The translations under genes were made by a program, and so were the position numbers. The notes below the pieces were generated by a model that was given only the letters and a program-made list of their open reading frames with translations, had not been told where the DNA came from and searched no databases. Positions 53,188-62,801 of a stretch of 64,000 bases of DNA are shown one piece after another. The DNA lies in contig NZ_DS981510.1 of NCBI RefSeq assembly GCF_000154845.1, forward strand, positions 1 through 64,000. The letters run 5' to 3'. Position 1 is the stretch's first letter. Every line of letters begins with the position of its first letter. The stretch comes from Phocaeicola coprocola DSM 17136 (lineage in GTDB: Bacteria > Bacteroidota > Bacteroidia > Bacteroidales > Bacteroidaceae).

Positions 53188-54246
53188 TTAAATATTTGGC
53201 TTCAAAATTAGAGAAAAAAAACGAGAAGTCAAGCGCGATACGGGAAATTTATGTAAGTCGTCAATCAAAACTCTCTGATATTCTTTTCCCAGCATACTTA
53301 TTTCAGACAATACAACTTCATAACAATCAGCATAGATAATCCGATGCGACAGCACATGCTTCACTCCTTCTGCCACCAACCTGATATTATCTATCTGACA
53401 CCCTCCAAACAAACGTTCAAACTCCGGAATCTGAAGAATATGTTGCCCGTCAAGTGGAGCCTCTGTTTCTATCAAAGGAAATTCATACAGATTATGCCAG
53501 ATGTCGCCTGCCCCGCGCTTATATATATAGGTATAAGCCCCTGCACGTACATAGAAATAATGAAAATAGCGATTAGAAACTTTTGTTTTATGCTTCTTGC
53601 AAGGTAACTCATCTACTATGCCTTTCTGCAAAGCCACACAACTGTCAGACAAAGGACAAAATAAACACGAAGGTGAAGACGGCACACACTGAAGTGCTCC
53701 AAAATCCATAATAGCCTGATTATACAATGCAGGCTGTGCTTTATCCAGCAGTTCATCAGCCAGCTCCGCAAATAGTTTTTTACCGGAATTTGTATCAATC
53801 GGCTCTTCTACTCCCATCCAACGCGATATCACTCTATACACATTGCCATCGACAACGGCACAAGGCATATCATAGGCAAAGGAACAAATAGCCGCTGCGG
53901 TATAATCGCCTACTCCTTTCATTTTCCTGACTCCTGCATATGTATCAGGGAATGCGCCCTCCCGGGCAATCGAACGAGCAGCCTCATGCAAGTTTCTGGC
54001 ACGGGAATAATAACCCAGCCCCTGCCAATATTTCATCACCTCATCTTCATCAGCATCTGCCAAGGTCTGGAAATCGGGAAAACGTTCTATAAACCGGCAG
54101 TAGTAGTCATATCCTTGCGCTACCCGCGTTTGTTGCAGAATAATTTCAGATATCCATATTTTATAAGGATTTTTCGTATTTCTCCAAGGCAAATCACGTT
54201 TATTCTCTTTATACCAATTTATAATCTTGTCGCTCAGCAAACTCAT
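53188..54246 (-). CDS. mutY: A/G-specific adenine DNA glycosylase MutY
   Basis: 352 residues: catalytic Glu in ISEIILQQTRV (about 37), HhH motif MKGVGDYTAAAI, catalytic Asp in VVDGNVYRV, the iron-sulfur cluster Cys set C-x6-C-x2-C-x5-C (about 192-208) and a C-terminal NUDIX-like domain with HVLSHRI. Removes A opposite 8-oxoguanine. The frame extends to 54381, but a -7 box at 54288-54295 and the family start (MSLLSDKIINWY) support the ATG at 54246. Confidence 0.94.
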   Translation of the reverse strand: MSLLSDKIINWYKENKRDLPWRNTKNPYKIWISEIILQQTRVAQGYDYYCRFIERFPDFQTLADADEDEVMKYWQGLGYYSRARNLHEAARSIAREGAFPDTYAGVRKMKGVGDYTAAAICSFAYDMPCAVVDGNVYRVISRWMGVEEPIDTNSGKKLFAELADELLDKAQPALYNQAIMDFGALQCVPSSPSCLFCPLSDSCVALQKGIVDELPCKKHKTKVSNRYFHYFYVRAGAYTYIYKRGAGDIWHNLYEFPLIETEAPLDGQHILQIPEFERLFGGCQIDNIRLVAEGVKHVLSHRIIYADCYEVVLSEISMLGKEYQRVLIDDLHKFPVSRLTSRFFSLILKPNI

Positions 54247-54287
54247 CCAAAATGTTTTTTCAATATTTATACCAGTCAAATTTTCAG

Positions 54288-54295
54288 CAAAAATA
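54288..54295 (-). promoter_or_regulatory. -7 box of the mutY-ssb-gldE operon
   Basis: TATTTTTG on the minus strand, 41 bp before the mutY start, with no clear -33 at the right spacing. Confidence 0.45.
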
Positions 54296-54370
54296 AAGGT
54301 TTTAGCAAAGCACAAGCCACTTTTTATAAAATTTGTTCGAAAGAAATTTTTCTGAGAACGAGAAAAGCTA

Positions 54371-54378
54371 TATATTTG
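54371..54378 (+). promoter_or_regulatory. -7 box of the HU gene
   Basis: TATATTTG, 45 bp before the start codon; divergent from the mutY promoter. Confidence 0.5.
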
Positions 54379-54423
54379 CAATCCAAAAAATTAAGATAAC
54401 GTATAACAATAATTATTAGCGAA

Positions 54424-54699
54424 ATGACTAAAGCAGATATTGTAAACGAAATTGCTAGAAACACAGGTATTGACAAGGCAACAGTCCTGACCACACTTGA
54501 AGCGTTTATGGATTCAGTAAAAGAATCGTTGTCAAACGATGAAAACGTATACCTTCGTGGTTTCGGTAGTTTCATTGTGAAGAAAAGAGCGCAGAAGACT
54601 GCCCGTAACATTTCAAAGAATACAACTATTATTATTCCGGAGCACAATATTCCGGCATTTAAGCCAGCTAAAACATTTACTCTTTCAGTAAAGAAATAA
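54424..54699 (+). CDS. HU/IHF-family DNA-binding protein
   Basis: 91 residues with the full HU fold: MTKADIVNEIARNTGI, LSNDENVYLRGFGSF, and the beta-arm region ARNISKNTTIIIPEHNIPAFKPA, where HU has RNPxTG. Bends and packages DNA. Probably cotranscribed with the small basic protein 37 bp downstream. Confidence 0.93.
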   Translation: MTKADIVNEIARNTGIDKATVLTTLEAFMDSVKESLSNDENVYLRGFGSFIVKKRAQKTARNISKNTTIIIPEHNIPAFKPAKTFTLSVKK

Positions 54700-54736
54700 A
54701 TTAACATTAGTATTAACCCTATAAATTTTTAAAAGT

Positions 54737-54829
54737 ATGCCTAGCGGAAAGAAAAGAAAAAGACATAAAATGTCTACACACAAACGTAAAAAAAGACTAA
54801 GAAAGAACAGACATAAAAGCAAAAAATAA
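54737..54829 (+). CDS. 30-residue highly basic protein, probably ribosomal (bS22/mS38-like)
   Basis: Too short for ordinary gene calling: MPSGKKRKRHKMSTHKRKKR followed by LRKNRHKSKK. About 60 percent of residues are Lys or Arg. The pattern KRxKM-x3-K-x-KK-x-L-x-K resembles the AURKAIP1/COX24 (mS38) motif that also makes up actinobacterial bS22. It lies between HU and RNase G and is followed by a hairpin. That it is translated is supported by the clean start and stop and by the strongly biased composition; ribosome binding is inferred. Confidence 0.72.
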   Translation: MPSGKKRKRHKMSTHKRKKRLRKNRHKSKK

Positions 54830-54852
54830 TTGTTAGTCTGTCCGACTTCAAT

Positions 54853-54900
54853 AAAGAACAAACTTGTAAAGCTCCTACTAGTCTTTCAGGTTTGTTCTTT
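54853..54900 (+). terminator. Hairpin after the small basic protein
   Basis: AAAGAACAAAC and GTTTGTTCTTT form a perfect 11-bp stem with a 26-nt loop, ending in TTCTTT. Likely terminates the HU transcript. Confidence 0.65.
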
Positions 54901-55021
54901 GTGTATGTGATAATACAGACTTTACAGACAAGTTTCCAATCTAAACTATTCATCTTACCGAAACATGTTACGTCTGTATATTTCGAAAAGCATTATTAAC
55001 ATTCTAAAAACTAAGTAACAA

Positions 55022-56596
55022 GTGACAAGCGAATTAGTAGTAGATGTACAGCCTAAAGAAATCTCTATTGCGCTCTTGGAAGACAAGAACCTGGTAGAGT
55101 TCCAGAAAGAAGAACGAAATCTGTCTTTCTCGGTTGGCAATATGTACGTAGGCAAGATACGCAAGCTCATGCCTGGACTGAATGCCTGTTTTGTGGATGT
55201 AGGTTTCGAAAAAGACGCTTTCCTTCACTACTTAGACCTCGGACCTCAATTTAATTCTTACCAAAAGTATCTGAAGCAGGTCATCAGCGACAGAAAAAAA
55301 CTTTATCCAATGTCGAAAGCATCGATACTGCCCGACATTGATAAGGATGGAACCATTTCGAACGTTTTACAGCAGGGACAGGAAGTCATCGTACAAATCG
55401 TAAAAGAACCTATCTCAACCAAAGGACCGCGACTGACATGTGAACTATCTTTCGCCGGACGATACCTTGTCCTGATTCCGTTCAACGATAAAGTTTCTGT
55501 TTCCCAGAAAATCAAATCAAGCGAAGAACGCGCACGCTTAAAGCAATTATTGCAAAGCATCAAACCGAAAAACTTCGGAGTAATAGTACGTACCGTAGCA
55601 GAAGGAAAGCGTGTTGCAGAACTGGATGCAGAACTGAAAGTATTACTGAAGCATTGGGAAGATACCATCTCAAAAGTACAAAAGGCAACCAAACTGCCTT
55701 CATTGGTATACGAGGAAACAAGCCGCACGGTAGCCATGCTGCGCGACTTATTCAACCCTTCGTATGAAAATATTTATGTAAACGATGAAAGCGTTTACAA
55801 TGAAGTAAAAGATTATGTAACGCTCATTGCTCCCGAACGTTCGGGAATCGTGAAGCTTTACAAAGGACAACTTCCCATTTTCGACAATTTTGCAATAACC
55901 AAGCAAATCAAATCTTCGTTCGGTAAAACGGTTTCATACAAAAGCGGAGCTTATCTTATTATAGAACATACAGAAGCTTTGCATGTGGTAGATGTAAACA
56001 GTGGCAACCGGTCCAAATCCGGCAACGGTCAGGAAGCCAATGCGTTGGACGTAAATTTAGGTGCAGCAGACGAACTTGCCCGACAACTCCGCCTGAGAGA
56101 TATGGGAGGTATCATCGTTGTCGATTTCATTGATATGAATCTTGCCGAGAACCGACAAAAACTATATGAACGCATGTGCCAAAACATGCAGAAAGACCGA
56201 GCAAAACACAACATATTGCCACTCAGCAAATTCGGATTAATGCAGATTACCCGTCAGAGAGTTCGTCCTGCCATGGACGTCAATACCGATGAAGACTGTC
56301 CGACGTGTTTTGGAAAAGGGAAAATAAAGCCCTCCATATTATTTACAGATACATTGGAAAGTAAAATTGACTACCTGGTCAATAAACTGAAGGTCAAGAA
56401 ATTTACATTACATATCCATCCCTATGTTGCCGCTTACATCAATCAAGGAATAGTTTCCTTAAAACGTAAATGGCAAATGAAATTCGGATTTGGTATAAAG
56501 ATAATACCTAATCAAAGCCTCGCTTTCCTGGAATATAAATTCTATGATATGCATGGCGATGAACTTGACATGAAAGAAGAGTTCGAAATAAAATAA
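55022..56596 (+). CDS. rng: Ribonuclease G/E
   Basis: 524 residues, GTG start (MTSELVVDVQPKEISIALLE). S1 domain at about 38-130, the RNase H-like and DNase I-like catalytic region with metal ligands in VVDVNSGN and IVVDFIDM, and the zinc-link CPTCFGKGK (about 423). C-terminal length fits RNase G rather than the long RNase E scaffold. Processes 5S/16S rRNA and turns over mRNA. Confidence 0.94.
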   Translation: MTSELVVDVQPKEISIALLEDKNLVEFQKEERNLSFSVGNMYVGKIRKLMPGLNACFVDVGFEKDAFLHYLDLGPQFNSYQKYLKQVISDRKKLYPMSKASILPDIDKDGTISNVLQQGQEVIVQIVKEPISTKGPRLTCELSFAGRYLVLIPFNDKVSVSQKIKSSEERARLKQLLQSIKPKNFGVIVRTVAEGKRVAELDAELKVLLKHWEDTISKVQKATKLPSLVYEETSRTVAMLRDLFNPSYENIYVNDESVYNEVKDYVTLIAPERSGIVKLYKGQLPIFDNFAITKQIKSSFGKTVSYKSGAYLIIEHTEALHVVDVNSGNRSKSGNGQEANALDVNLGAADELARQLRLRDMGGIIVVDFIDMNLAENRQKLYERMCQNMQKDRAKHNILPLSKFGLMQITRQRVRPAMDVNTDEDCPTCFGKGKIKPSILFTDTLESKIDYLVNKLKVKKFTLHIHPYVAAYINQGIVSLKRKWQMKFGFGIKIIPNQSLAFLEYKFYDMHGDELDMKEEFEIK

Positions 56597-56637
56597 CTCT
56601 GATACAAGAAAGGGAAAAATAAATATCCTAAGAAGTG

Positions 56638-56677
56638 CGGACGGATGCCTTACCATAAAGGGTGTCCGTCCGTTTTT
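56638..56677 (+). terminator. Terminator of rng
   Basis: CGGACGGATGCC pairs with GGGTGTCCGTCCG over 12 bp with wobble pairs, then TTTTTATC. Confidence 0.85.
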
Positions 56678-56722
56678 ATCCGGAACAGAGCAAAATCATT
56701 TTCCACTCACACACAAAAAGAT

Positions 56723-56730
56723 TATTTTTG
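56723..56730 (+). promoter_or_regulatory. -7 box of queH
   Basis: TATTTTTG, 34 bp before the queH start; -33 not recognisable. Confidence 0.45.
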
Positions 56731-56764
56731 CATATAGAATCATCTAAATCTCCAATTTGAGCGT

Positions 56765-57361
56765 ATGAAAAAAAAGAAATTCACACTGGAAGTTCCAGGA
56801 AATGCAAAAGAAATATTGCTTCACACATGTTGTGCCCCCTGCTCGTCAGCTATCATCGAATGCCTGATGCAACATGACATACGCCCTACCATTTACTATT
56901 GCAATCCAAACATCTATCCACTAGAAGAATATAACATTCGCAAAAATGAATGTTCGCGTTATGCACAGTCGTTAGGACTGGATATCATCGATGCAGATTA
57001 CAATCACGAGGCATGGCGATGCACGGTTCAAGGACTCGAAGGAGAGCCAGAACGGGGCGGACGCTGTCTGCAATGTTTCAAAATGCGGTTACTCGATACA
57101 GCACGATATGCTCACGAAAATGGATTTTCTGTAATTACTACCACGCTCGCTTCTTCACATTGGAAAAGCTTAGAGCAGATTAATCAGGCAGGAAGATATG
57201 CAGTAGAAAATTATCCGGACGTCATCTGGTGGGATCAGAACTGGAGAAAAGGAGGATTAAGCGAACGGCGTATTGCTATAATAAAAGAATATGGATTTTA
57301 CAACCAGCAATATTGCGGATGCGAATTTAGCATGCGCAAAGAGGAATCCCCCTCTCTATAA
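56765..57361 (+). CDS. queH: Epoxyqueuosine reductase QueH (DUF208)
   Basis: 198 residues. HTCCAPCSS (Cys 22, 23, 26), GGRCLQCFKMRL and YCGC near the C-terminus are the conserved Cys sets that bind an iron-sulfur cluster and a second metal in this family, which replaces QueG in the last step of queuosine synthesis in tRNA. Single gene with its own promoter. Confidence 0.9.
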   Translation: MKKKKFTLEVPGNAKEILLHTCCAPCSSAIIECLMQHDIRPTIYYCNPNIYPLEEYNIRKNECSRYAQSLGLDIIDADYNHEAWRCTVQGLEGEPERGGRCLQCFKMRLLDTARYAHENGFSVITTTLASSHWKSLEQINQAGRYAVENYPDVIWWDQNWRKGGLSERRIAIIKEYGFYNQQYCGCEFSMRKEESPSL

Positions 57362-57441
57362 CATCTCGATAATCAAAAAAGCATAACTCACTCATAATAA
57401 GCAGCTTTTCTACATATACTCCAATCATGCGCAATGAATAA

Positions 57442-57484
57442 TTAGTCAAATATTTGACTAACAAGACTAAAATTCGTACTTTTG
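57442..57484 (+). promoter_or_regulatory. marR promoter with a 20-bp perfect palindrome over the -33 box
   Basis: TTAGTCAAATATTTGACTAA (57442-57461) is a perfect palindrome and contains the -33 TTG (57454-57456); 20 bp later comes TACTTTTG (57477-57484). The position means that a bound dimer blocks RNA polymerase, the usual autorepression by MarR proteins. Confidence 0.82.
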
Positions 57485-57508
57485 CAGTTCAAAAGTAAAA
57501 AGATAATC

Positions 57509-57949
57509 ATGAGAGAAGGAGGAGAGTTTAGAGAGTTAATGCTGCAGGTATTCCGCACTCGCATGTCTTTCCGTAGAGCCATGCAACGAACTTTAAAAAG
57601 GAATAATGCAGGAATCACATTCGAAATGCTACAAATATTAAGTAGCCTGTGGCACGAGCAAGGTATCACCCAGCAAGTTTTAGCAGAACGAACAGCCAAA
57701 GACAAAGCATGCCTGACTAATCTGATGAATAACCTGGAAAAAAAAGGATACGTATGTCGTAAAGAAGATCCCGCAGACCGGCGTAGCAAATTGGTTTACC
57801 TTACAAAAGAAGGCGAAGAATTCCGTAATCAGATTCGGCCCATATTGGATCAAGTATATGTAAATGCAGAACAAATAATAGGGCTTGATAGCATCAGAAC
57901 CATGATGTCCGAATTAAAATCCGTATATGATGTACTCGAAAATATATAA
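57509..57949 (+). CDS. MarR-family repressor of the efflux operon
   Basis: 146 residues from the ATG at 57509 (MREGGEFREL). A winged helix-turn-helix (about 40-105) with TQQVLAERTAKDKACLTNLM as recognition region and the wing signature DPADRRSKLVYLTKEG. The TTG start at 57482 lies in the -7 box and is excluded. The end overlaps the tolC remnant by 23 bp. Ligand unknown; the palindrome in its promoter is the probable target. Confidence 0.9.
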   Translation: MREGGEFRELMLQVFRTRMSFRRAMQRTLKRNNAGITFEMLQILSSLWHEQGITQQVLAERTAKDKACLTNLMNNLEKKGYVCRKEDPADRRSKLVYLTKEGEEFRNQIRPILDQVYVNAEQIIGLDSIRTMMSELKSVYDVLENI

Positions 57950-59245
57950 ATACTTACTTGTCTTTCTACTTTCAGGAAGTTATTGTAAAAGCATAGCTTC
58001 TCCAGCTGATTCATTGTTTCTTACCGTGGATGAGCTGTTCCGTCTAGGTGTGGAAAACAGTTTGAAACTCCAGGCGGACAAAGTACAGGAATCAATGGCA
58101 CACGAGCAGGGAAAGACAGCACGTACTTCACTGTTACCCGACTTACAGATAGAGCTTAACGGAGGTGTTATAGGACAACCCGTTGTTTTCCAGCATGGCT
58201 TATCAGACGCAACCTATCCAGATACTCCCGACTGGTCACAAAATTATGCCATAAATTTTACTCAACCTTTATATCAAGGAGGTAAGATACGATATGCTAT
58301 ACATAAAGCAGATCTGAAAAAGAGATAGCCTCTCTTCAGACCGTAACAGACCGTGCTGATATAAAGCTCAATCTCTTGGAGGAATATATGAGCTTGTTTA
58401 GTTTATTCCGCCAGCACGACGTATTAACCCGAAACATTGAAGAATCAGAACGTCGGCTGAAAGATATCAAGCAGATGAAAAAGGAGGGACCCATAACAAA
58501 TAATGATGTACTTCGAAGCGAAATGCAACTTACTAACGACCGCCTTTCACTTACAGAAACAGAAAATAGTATCGCACTTGTATCTCAACAACTGGATATC
58601 TTACCAGGAATTAACGAAAACTGCTTGTTATTGCCAGATACAGCCTTGCTCTACCGTTCTATTGCCCTTGAAAAATACGATGACTACGTAGCACAAGCTT
58701 GTATGAATGATCCGGGAATATTACTGTTACGCAAGCAAACGGAAGTAGCACAAAACGATGTCCGTCTGGCAAAAGCTGAATACCTGCCAAACATATCGCT
58801 TTATGCAGCCAATACACTGGCACGTCCTATCTCGAGAACAATGGCCGACATGTATAATAATAATTGGAACATAGGCTTGTCTGTATCATACCCTCTTTCG
58901 TCATTAGACAAAAACAACCATAAGACTAAAGAAAGTTAACTTGTGGTAAGACTTAGCCAGAACATCGAAGAACAAAGGGTGCAGCAAATCAAAGTTAATG
59001 TACGTACGGCCTACCTTCGTCATCATGAAGCACTGCAACAGGTAGAAGCATTAAAACTCTCTGTCAAACAGGCAGAAGAAAACTATCGTATCATGCAAAA
59101 CCGCTATCTGAACCAGCTGGCTATACTGACAGATTTACTGGATGCTAACTCTGTCCGTCTGAATGCAGAACTTCAGCTCACTTCAGCCCGTACCCGGGTT
59201 ATTTATACTTATTATCAACTGGAACGCGCCTGCGGACGCTTGTAA
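57927..59245 (+). pseudogene. tolC-like outer-membrane efflux gene, broken by a frameshift and a nonsense codon
   Basis: Three reading segments together make one TolC-family protein of about 439 residues: 57927-58328 (signal peptide and first repeat), 58322-58939 and 58943-59245. The first break is at a run of five A (58317-58321), where one more A would restore the frame KKEIASLQ. The second is an in-frame TAA at 58937-58939 between KTKES and LVVRLSQN. The rest is well preserved, including coiled-coil regions and the second repeat (RTAYLRHHEAL...). Both lesions are in the outer-membrane channel of a tripartite pump, so it cannot be made full length from this copy. Confidence 0.85.
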
Positions 59246-59269
59246 TTCACAAACTTAATCCCAAGCACT

Positions 59270-60337
59270 ATGTCTGAACTAGAAATTAAACAGAAAAAAC
59301 TAAAGAAACTGCGTATTCGCAATTTCACTTTGAATACCATCTGTATCATCCTGGCTTGTTCGGGATTATGGTGGACTGCCACTTATTTCTGGCGGTACAT
59401 AAATTATGAAGTAACAAACGACGCTTTTGTCGATCAATACGTCATACCCTTGAATATCCGCGCAACAGGATATATCAAAGAAGTTCGCTTTAAGGAACAT
59501 CAATTTGTCCATCAAGGAGATACCCTGTTAGTTCTCGACAACCGTGAGTATCAAATAAAGGTAAAAGAAGCAGAAGCTTCCCTACTCGACGCTCAAGGTT
59601 CGAAGGATGCACTCCACTCAGGCATCGAAACCTCACATACAAACATTGCCGTACAGGAAGCAAACATTGCCGAGGCAAAAGCCAAATTATGACAACTGGA
59701 ACAGGACTATCATCGCTTCGAACGGTTACTTAAAGAGGAATCTGTACCCGAACAGCAATACGAACAAGCCAAAGCTGCTTACGACGCAGCACAAGCACGC
59801 TATCAGGCTTTACTCGAACAAAAACGTGTAGCATTGTCACAATATTCGGAAGCAAGCAAAAAGAATACCAGCGCTGAAGCAGCTATCCTCCGCAAAGAAG
59901 CCGACTTAGACTTAGCACGCCTGAATCTCTCGTATACTGTTGTGACTGCTCCTTACGATGGATATATGGGGCGACGTACCTTGGAGCCCTGACAGTTTGT
60001 AAAGGCAGGACAAACCATTTCGTACCTGGTACGCAGCAAAGATAAATGGATTACTGCAAACTATAAGGAAACGCAGATTGTAAACATTTACATCGGACAA
60101 CCGGTACGTATTAAAGTAGACGCTTTGCCAGGAAAAGTGTTTGAAGGAAAAGTTACAGCTATATCAGAAGCAACCGGCTCAAAATATCCGCTTGTTCCTA
60201 CAGATAATTCTGCCGGCAACTTTGTAAAGGTACAACAACGTATTCCAGTCCGTATCGATATTATCAATATCAGTGAAGAAGATGCACAGCACCTGCGTGC
60301 CGGAATGATGGTAGAAACAGAAGCATTACGCAAATGA
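59270..60337 (+). pseudogene. emrA-like membrane-fusion protein gene with two in-frame TGA codons
   Basis: The frame codes for a 355-residue HlyD/EmrA protein: cytoplasmic start, membrane helix (about 19-43), lipoyl halves around a coiled coil (YTVVTAPYDGYMGRRTLEP) and a beta-barrel end. It is interrupted by TGA at 59690-59692 (between AKAKL and QLEQD) and TGA at 59990-59992 in LEP-stop-QFVKAGQ, where the family has Gly (LEPGQ). No frameshift is present. Its end overlaps the pump gene start by 4 bp (ATGA). Confidence 0.85.
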
Positions 60338-61938
60338 CAAATATGAGAGAACTGGGATTACCCGTACGTAAGTGGGTTCCCAACTGGCTGGCATTGATAA
60401 GTATTTTCATTATTATTCTTCCTATAACGATGCTCAACGGTTCGTATACAGGAAGTATGCTTGAGGTATCCAGCACACTAGGTACCAATACAGAAGATAT
60501 AACAATGGGATATTACGCTGCTTCGGCAGGCATGGCAATAGCCTATCCCATCGTACCGAAAGTCCTGTCTGCTTTCTCAGTCAAGTTTCTTTTGCTCGCC
60601 GATCTGGCTTTGCAATTTATATTAAGCTGGATATGCGCCCGCTCGCAAAGTGCGGATATTCTGATTGTTGCCAGTTTTGCCATAGGCTTTCTGAAAGGAT
60701 TCCTCATGCTTTGGTTTATCCGACATGCACAAAAGATATTCAGTCCGAAAAATGTCCGTAGCGAATTCTACTCATACTTCTATCCATTAGTATATGGAAG
60801 TGGCCAGATATCTATGGTGCTCACAGCAGAACTTGCCTATCATTACAACTGGAAGTACATGTATTATTTTATGATGCTTCTGTTGTTATTGGCTATATTG
60901 CTGGTAATAGTCTGCTATCGCCACAACCGCCCGTTACAGAAAATTCCCATAGAAGAATTGCATCTGCGGGAGATGTTCGTAATCGCTATCGGTCTGCTGA
61001 TGCTGATGTATGTCATCAATTACGGAAAAATACTCGACTGGATGTCATCCTACAAAATCTGCGCTTACATTGCCATAGCACCGATTCTGATAGCTTTTTT
61101 TGTCTGGATGCAATATCATTCCGAAACTCCTTATGTCAATCTGGCTCCCTTATATCAACCTAAAGCTATAGTTGGCTATTTTTACATGATGCTCATCATG
61201 TTTTTCAGTACATCAACCACATTACTGACGAACTACATGACATCTATTCTAAAAGTAGACAGTACACACTCTTATGTACTTTATATCTGGCTTTTACCCG
61301 GATATATACTAGGAGCATTCATCTGTTTCTGGTGGTTCAGATGGCAACGCTGGCGTTTCCGTTTTTTCATTGCTGGAGGTATGGCATGCTTCGCTATTTT
61401 CTTCGGCATCCTTTATTTCGGTATTTCGCCTGAAAGTACATACGAAATGTTGTTCTTTCCCATCTTCCTGCGTGGATTGGGTATGCTGGCTCTGATTATA
61501 GCCTTCGCTCTGTTTGCCGTAGAAGACTTGAATCCGAAGTTCCTGCTTTCGAATGCTTTCTTTCTGATAATATTCCGTTCTGTACTAGCTCCTATCATAG
61601 CTACATCTTTTTACAGTAATACGCTATACAGGCTACAGCAAAAATACATGCACTCTTTATCCGAGACCATAACGATGGCTGATCCTCTGGCTGCCTCGAA
61701 ATTCTCACAATCGCTTACAAGCGGCCTGGCTCAGGGACACGAATATAGTGAAGCTACCCAACTGGCAACAACCTCGCTCTATACTACTTTGCAGCAACAG
61801 AGTCTGCTGCTGGCATTAAAAGAGATACTGGGGTGGCTATTTATCATTACTCTGATAATCGCCATTATTTCACGTTTTATACCTTTCCATAAAACAATTA
61901 GAGTTACCTTTGCCAAAACAGGAGATGATATGGTATAA
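60334..61938 (+). CDS. MFS multidrug transporter of the DHA2 (EmrB/QacA) type
   Basis: 534 residues with about 14 membrane helices. Starts with ATGA overlap to the emrA remnant. It is intact, but its partner genes tolC and emrA upstream are broken, so it may export to the periplasm only, use partners from elsewhere, or be on the way to loss. Substrate unknown. Confidence 0.88.
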   Translation: MTNMRELGLPVRKWVPNWLALISIFIIILPITMLNGSYTGSMLEVSSTLGTNTEDITMGYYAASAGMAIAYPIVPKVLSAFSVKFLLLADLALQFILSWICARSQSADILIVASFAIGFLKGFLMLWFIRHAQKIFSPKNVRSEFYSYFYPLVYGSGQISMVLTAELAYHYNWKYMYYFMMLLLLLAILLVIVCYRHNRPLQKIPIEELHLREMFVIAIGLLMLMYVINYGKILDWMSSYKICAYIAIAPILIAFFVWMQYHSETPYVNLAPLYQPKAIVGYFYMMLIMFFSTSTTLLTNYMTSILKVDSTHSYVLYIWLLPGYILGAFICFWWFRWQRWRFRFFIAGGMACFAIFFGILYFGISPESTYEMLFFPIFLRGLGMLALIIAFALFAVEDLNPKFLLSNAFFLIIFRSVLAPIIATSFYSNTLYRLQQKYMHSLSETITMADPLAASKFSQSLTSGLAQGHEYSEATQLATTSLYTTLQQQSLLLALKEILGWLFIITLIIAIISRFIPFHKTIRVTFAKTGDDMV

Positions 61939-61955
61939 CAAAAAACAAAATAAAA

Positions 61956-62789
61956 ATGACTATCAAAAGAATTATAGTATGCAGCTTGGGGATTTTATCA
62001 TTTGCCCTCAATACGATGGCTGCACGTATCGATACATTATCGGTAGAAAGTCCTAAAATGAAAAAAGAGATTAAAGTAGCAGTCATTGTGCCCGATCAAG
62101 CTTTAGAAGGGAAAAAATGCCCTACCCTATATCTGCTGCACGGATATGGAGGCAACTCACTTACCTGGTTGGGAATTAAGCCAGAACTTCCTCAAATGGC
62201 AGATCGGGATGGAATTATCGTAGTATGTCCGGACGGAAAAAACAGCTGGTACTGGGACAGCCCTACCCATGCCGACAGCCAATATGAAACATTCGTTTCC
62301 TCTGAACTGGTAAAGTATATAGATACACATTATTCAACAATAAAGGACCGGAAAGGAAGAGCTGTAACAGGACTTAGCATGGGTGGTCATGGAGGTATGT
62401 GGCTTTCTATTCGTCATAAAGATGTTTTTGGTGCAGGAGGCAGTACCAGTGGTGGTGTAGACATTCGTCCGTTTCCTCACGAATGGAAAATGAAAGAACA
62501 ACTTGGAGAGCTATCCAAAAACCGTCAACGATGGGATGAGCACACTGTAATGACACAGCTGGATAAAATTCAAAATGGTGATCTGGCATTAATTATCGAT
62601 TGCGGCACAGGAGATTTCTTCCTGGAAGTCAACCAGAAATTTCATGAAGAATTGGAAAAACGAGGTATTTTCCACGATTTTATCATCCGTCCCGGGAAAC
62701 ATAGCAGCACCTATTGGAATAATTCAATAGACTATCAATGGCTGTTTTTCAAAAAATTCTTTGACGGATATCGAAACAATGGTGAATGA
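61956..62789 (+). CDS. Secreted esterase of the esterase D / feruloyl-esterase-like family
   Basis: 277 residues: signal peptide (about 1-22), LLHGYGGNSLTW (oxyanion loop region), nucleophile Ser in GLSMGGHGG (about 147), Asp in IIDCGTGD and His in RPGKHSSTYW. Alpha/beta hydrolase acting on small esters or acylated sugars in the periplasm. It lies 17 bp after the pump gene and shares its terminator, so it belongs to the MarR operon. Confidence 0.85.
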   Translation: MTIKRIIVCSLGILSFALNTMAARIDTLSVESPKMKKEIKVAVIVPDQALEGKKCPTLYLLHGYGGNSLTWLGIKPELPQMADRDGIIVVCPDGKNSWYWDSPTHADSQYETFVSSELVKYIDTHYSTIKDRKGRAVTGLSMGGHGGMWLSIRHKDVFGAGGSTSGGVDIRPFPHEWKMKEQLGELSKNRQRWDEHTVMTQLDKIQNGDLALIIDCGTGDFFLEVNQKFHEELEKRGIFHDFIIRPGKHSSTYWNNSIDYQWLFFKKFFDGYRNNGE

Positions 62790-62801
62790 TATCAAAACAA
62801 T

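Noticed and set aside
54247-54381. Longer mutY reading frame
   Set aside because: The extension has no similarity to MutY and contains the -7 box of the operon.
59690-59992. Both interruptions of the emrA frame are TGA, which could mean recoded TGA (Gly, Trp or selenocysteine)
   Set aside because: The neighbouring tolC has a TAA and a frameshift, no SECIS-like hairpin was recognised, and many intact genes in the window (trpC, ansA region, MFS neighbours) do not use internal TGA. Ordinary decay explains it better.
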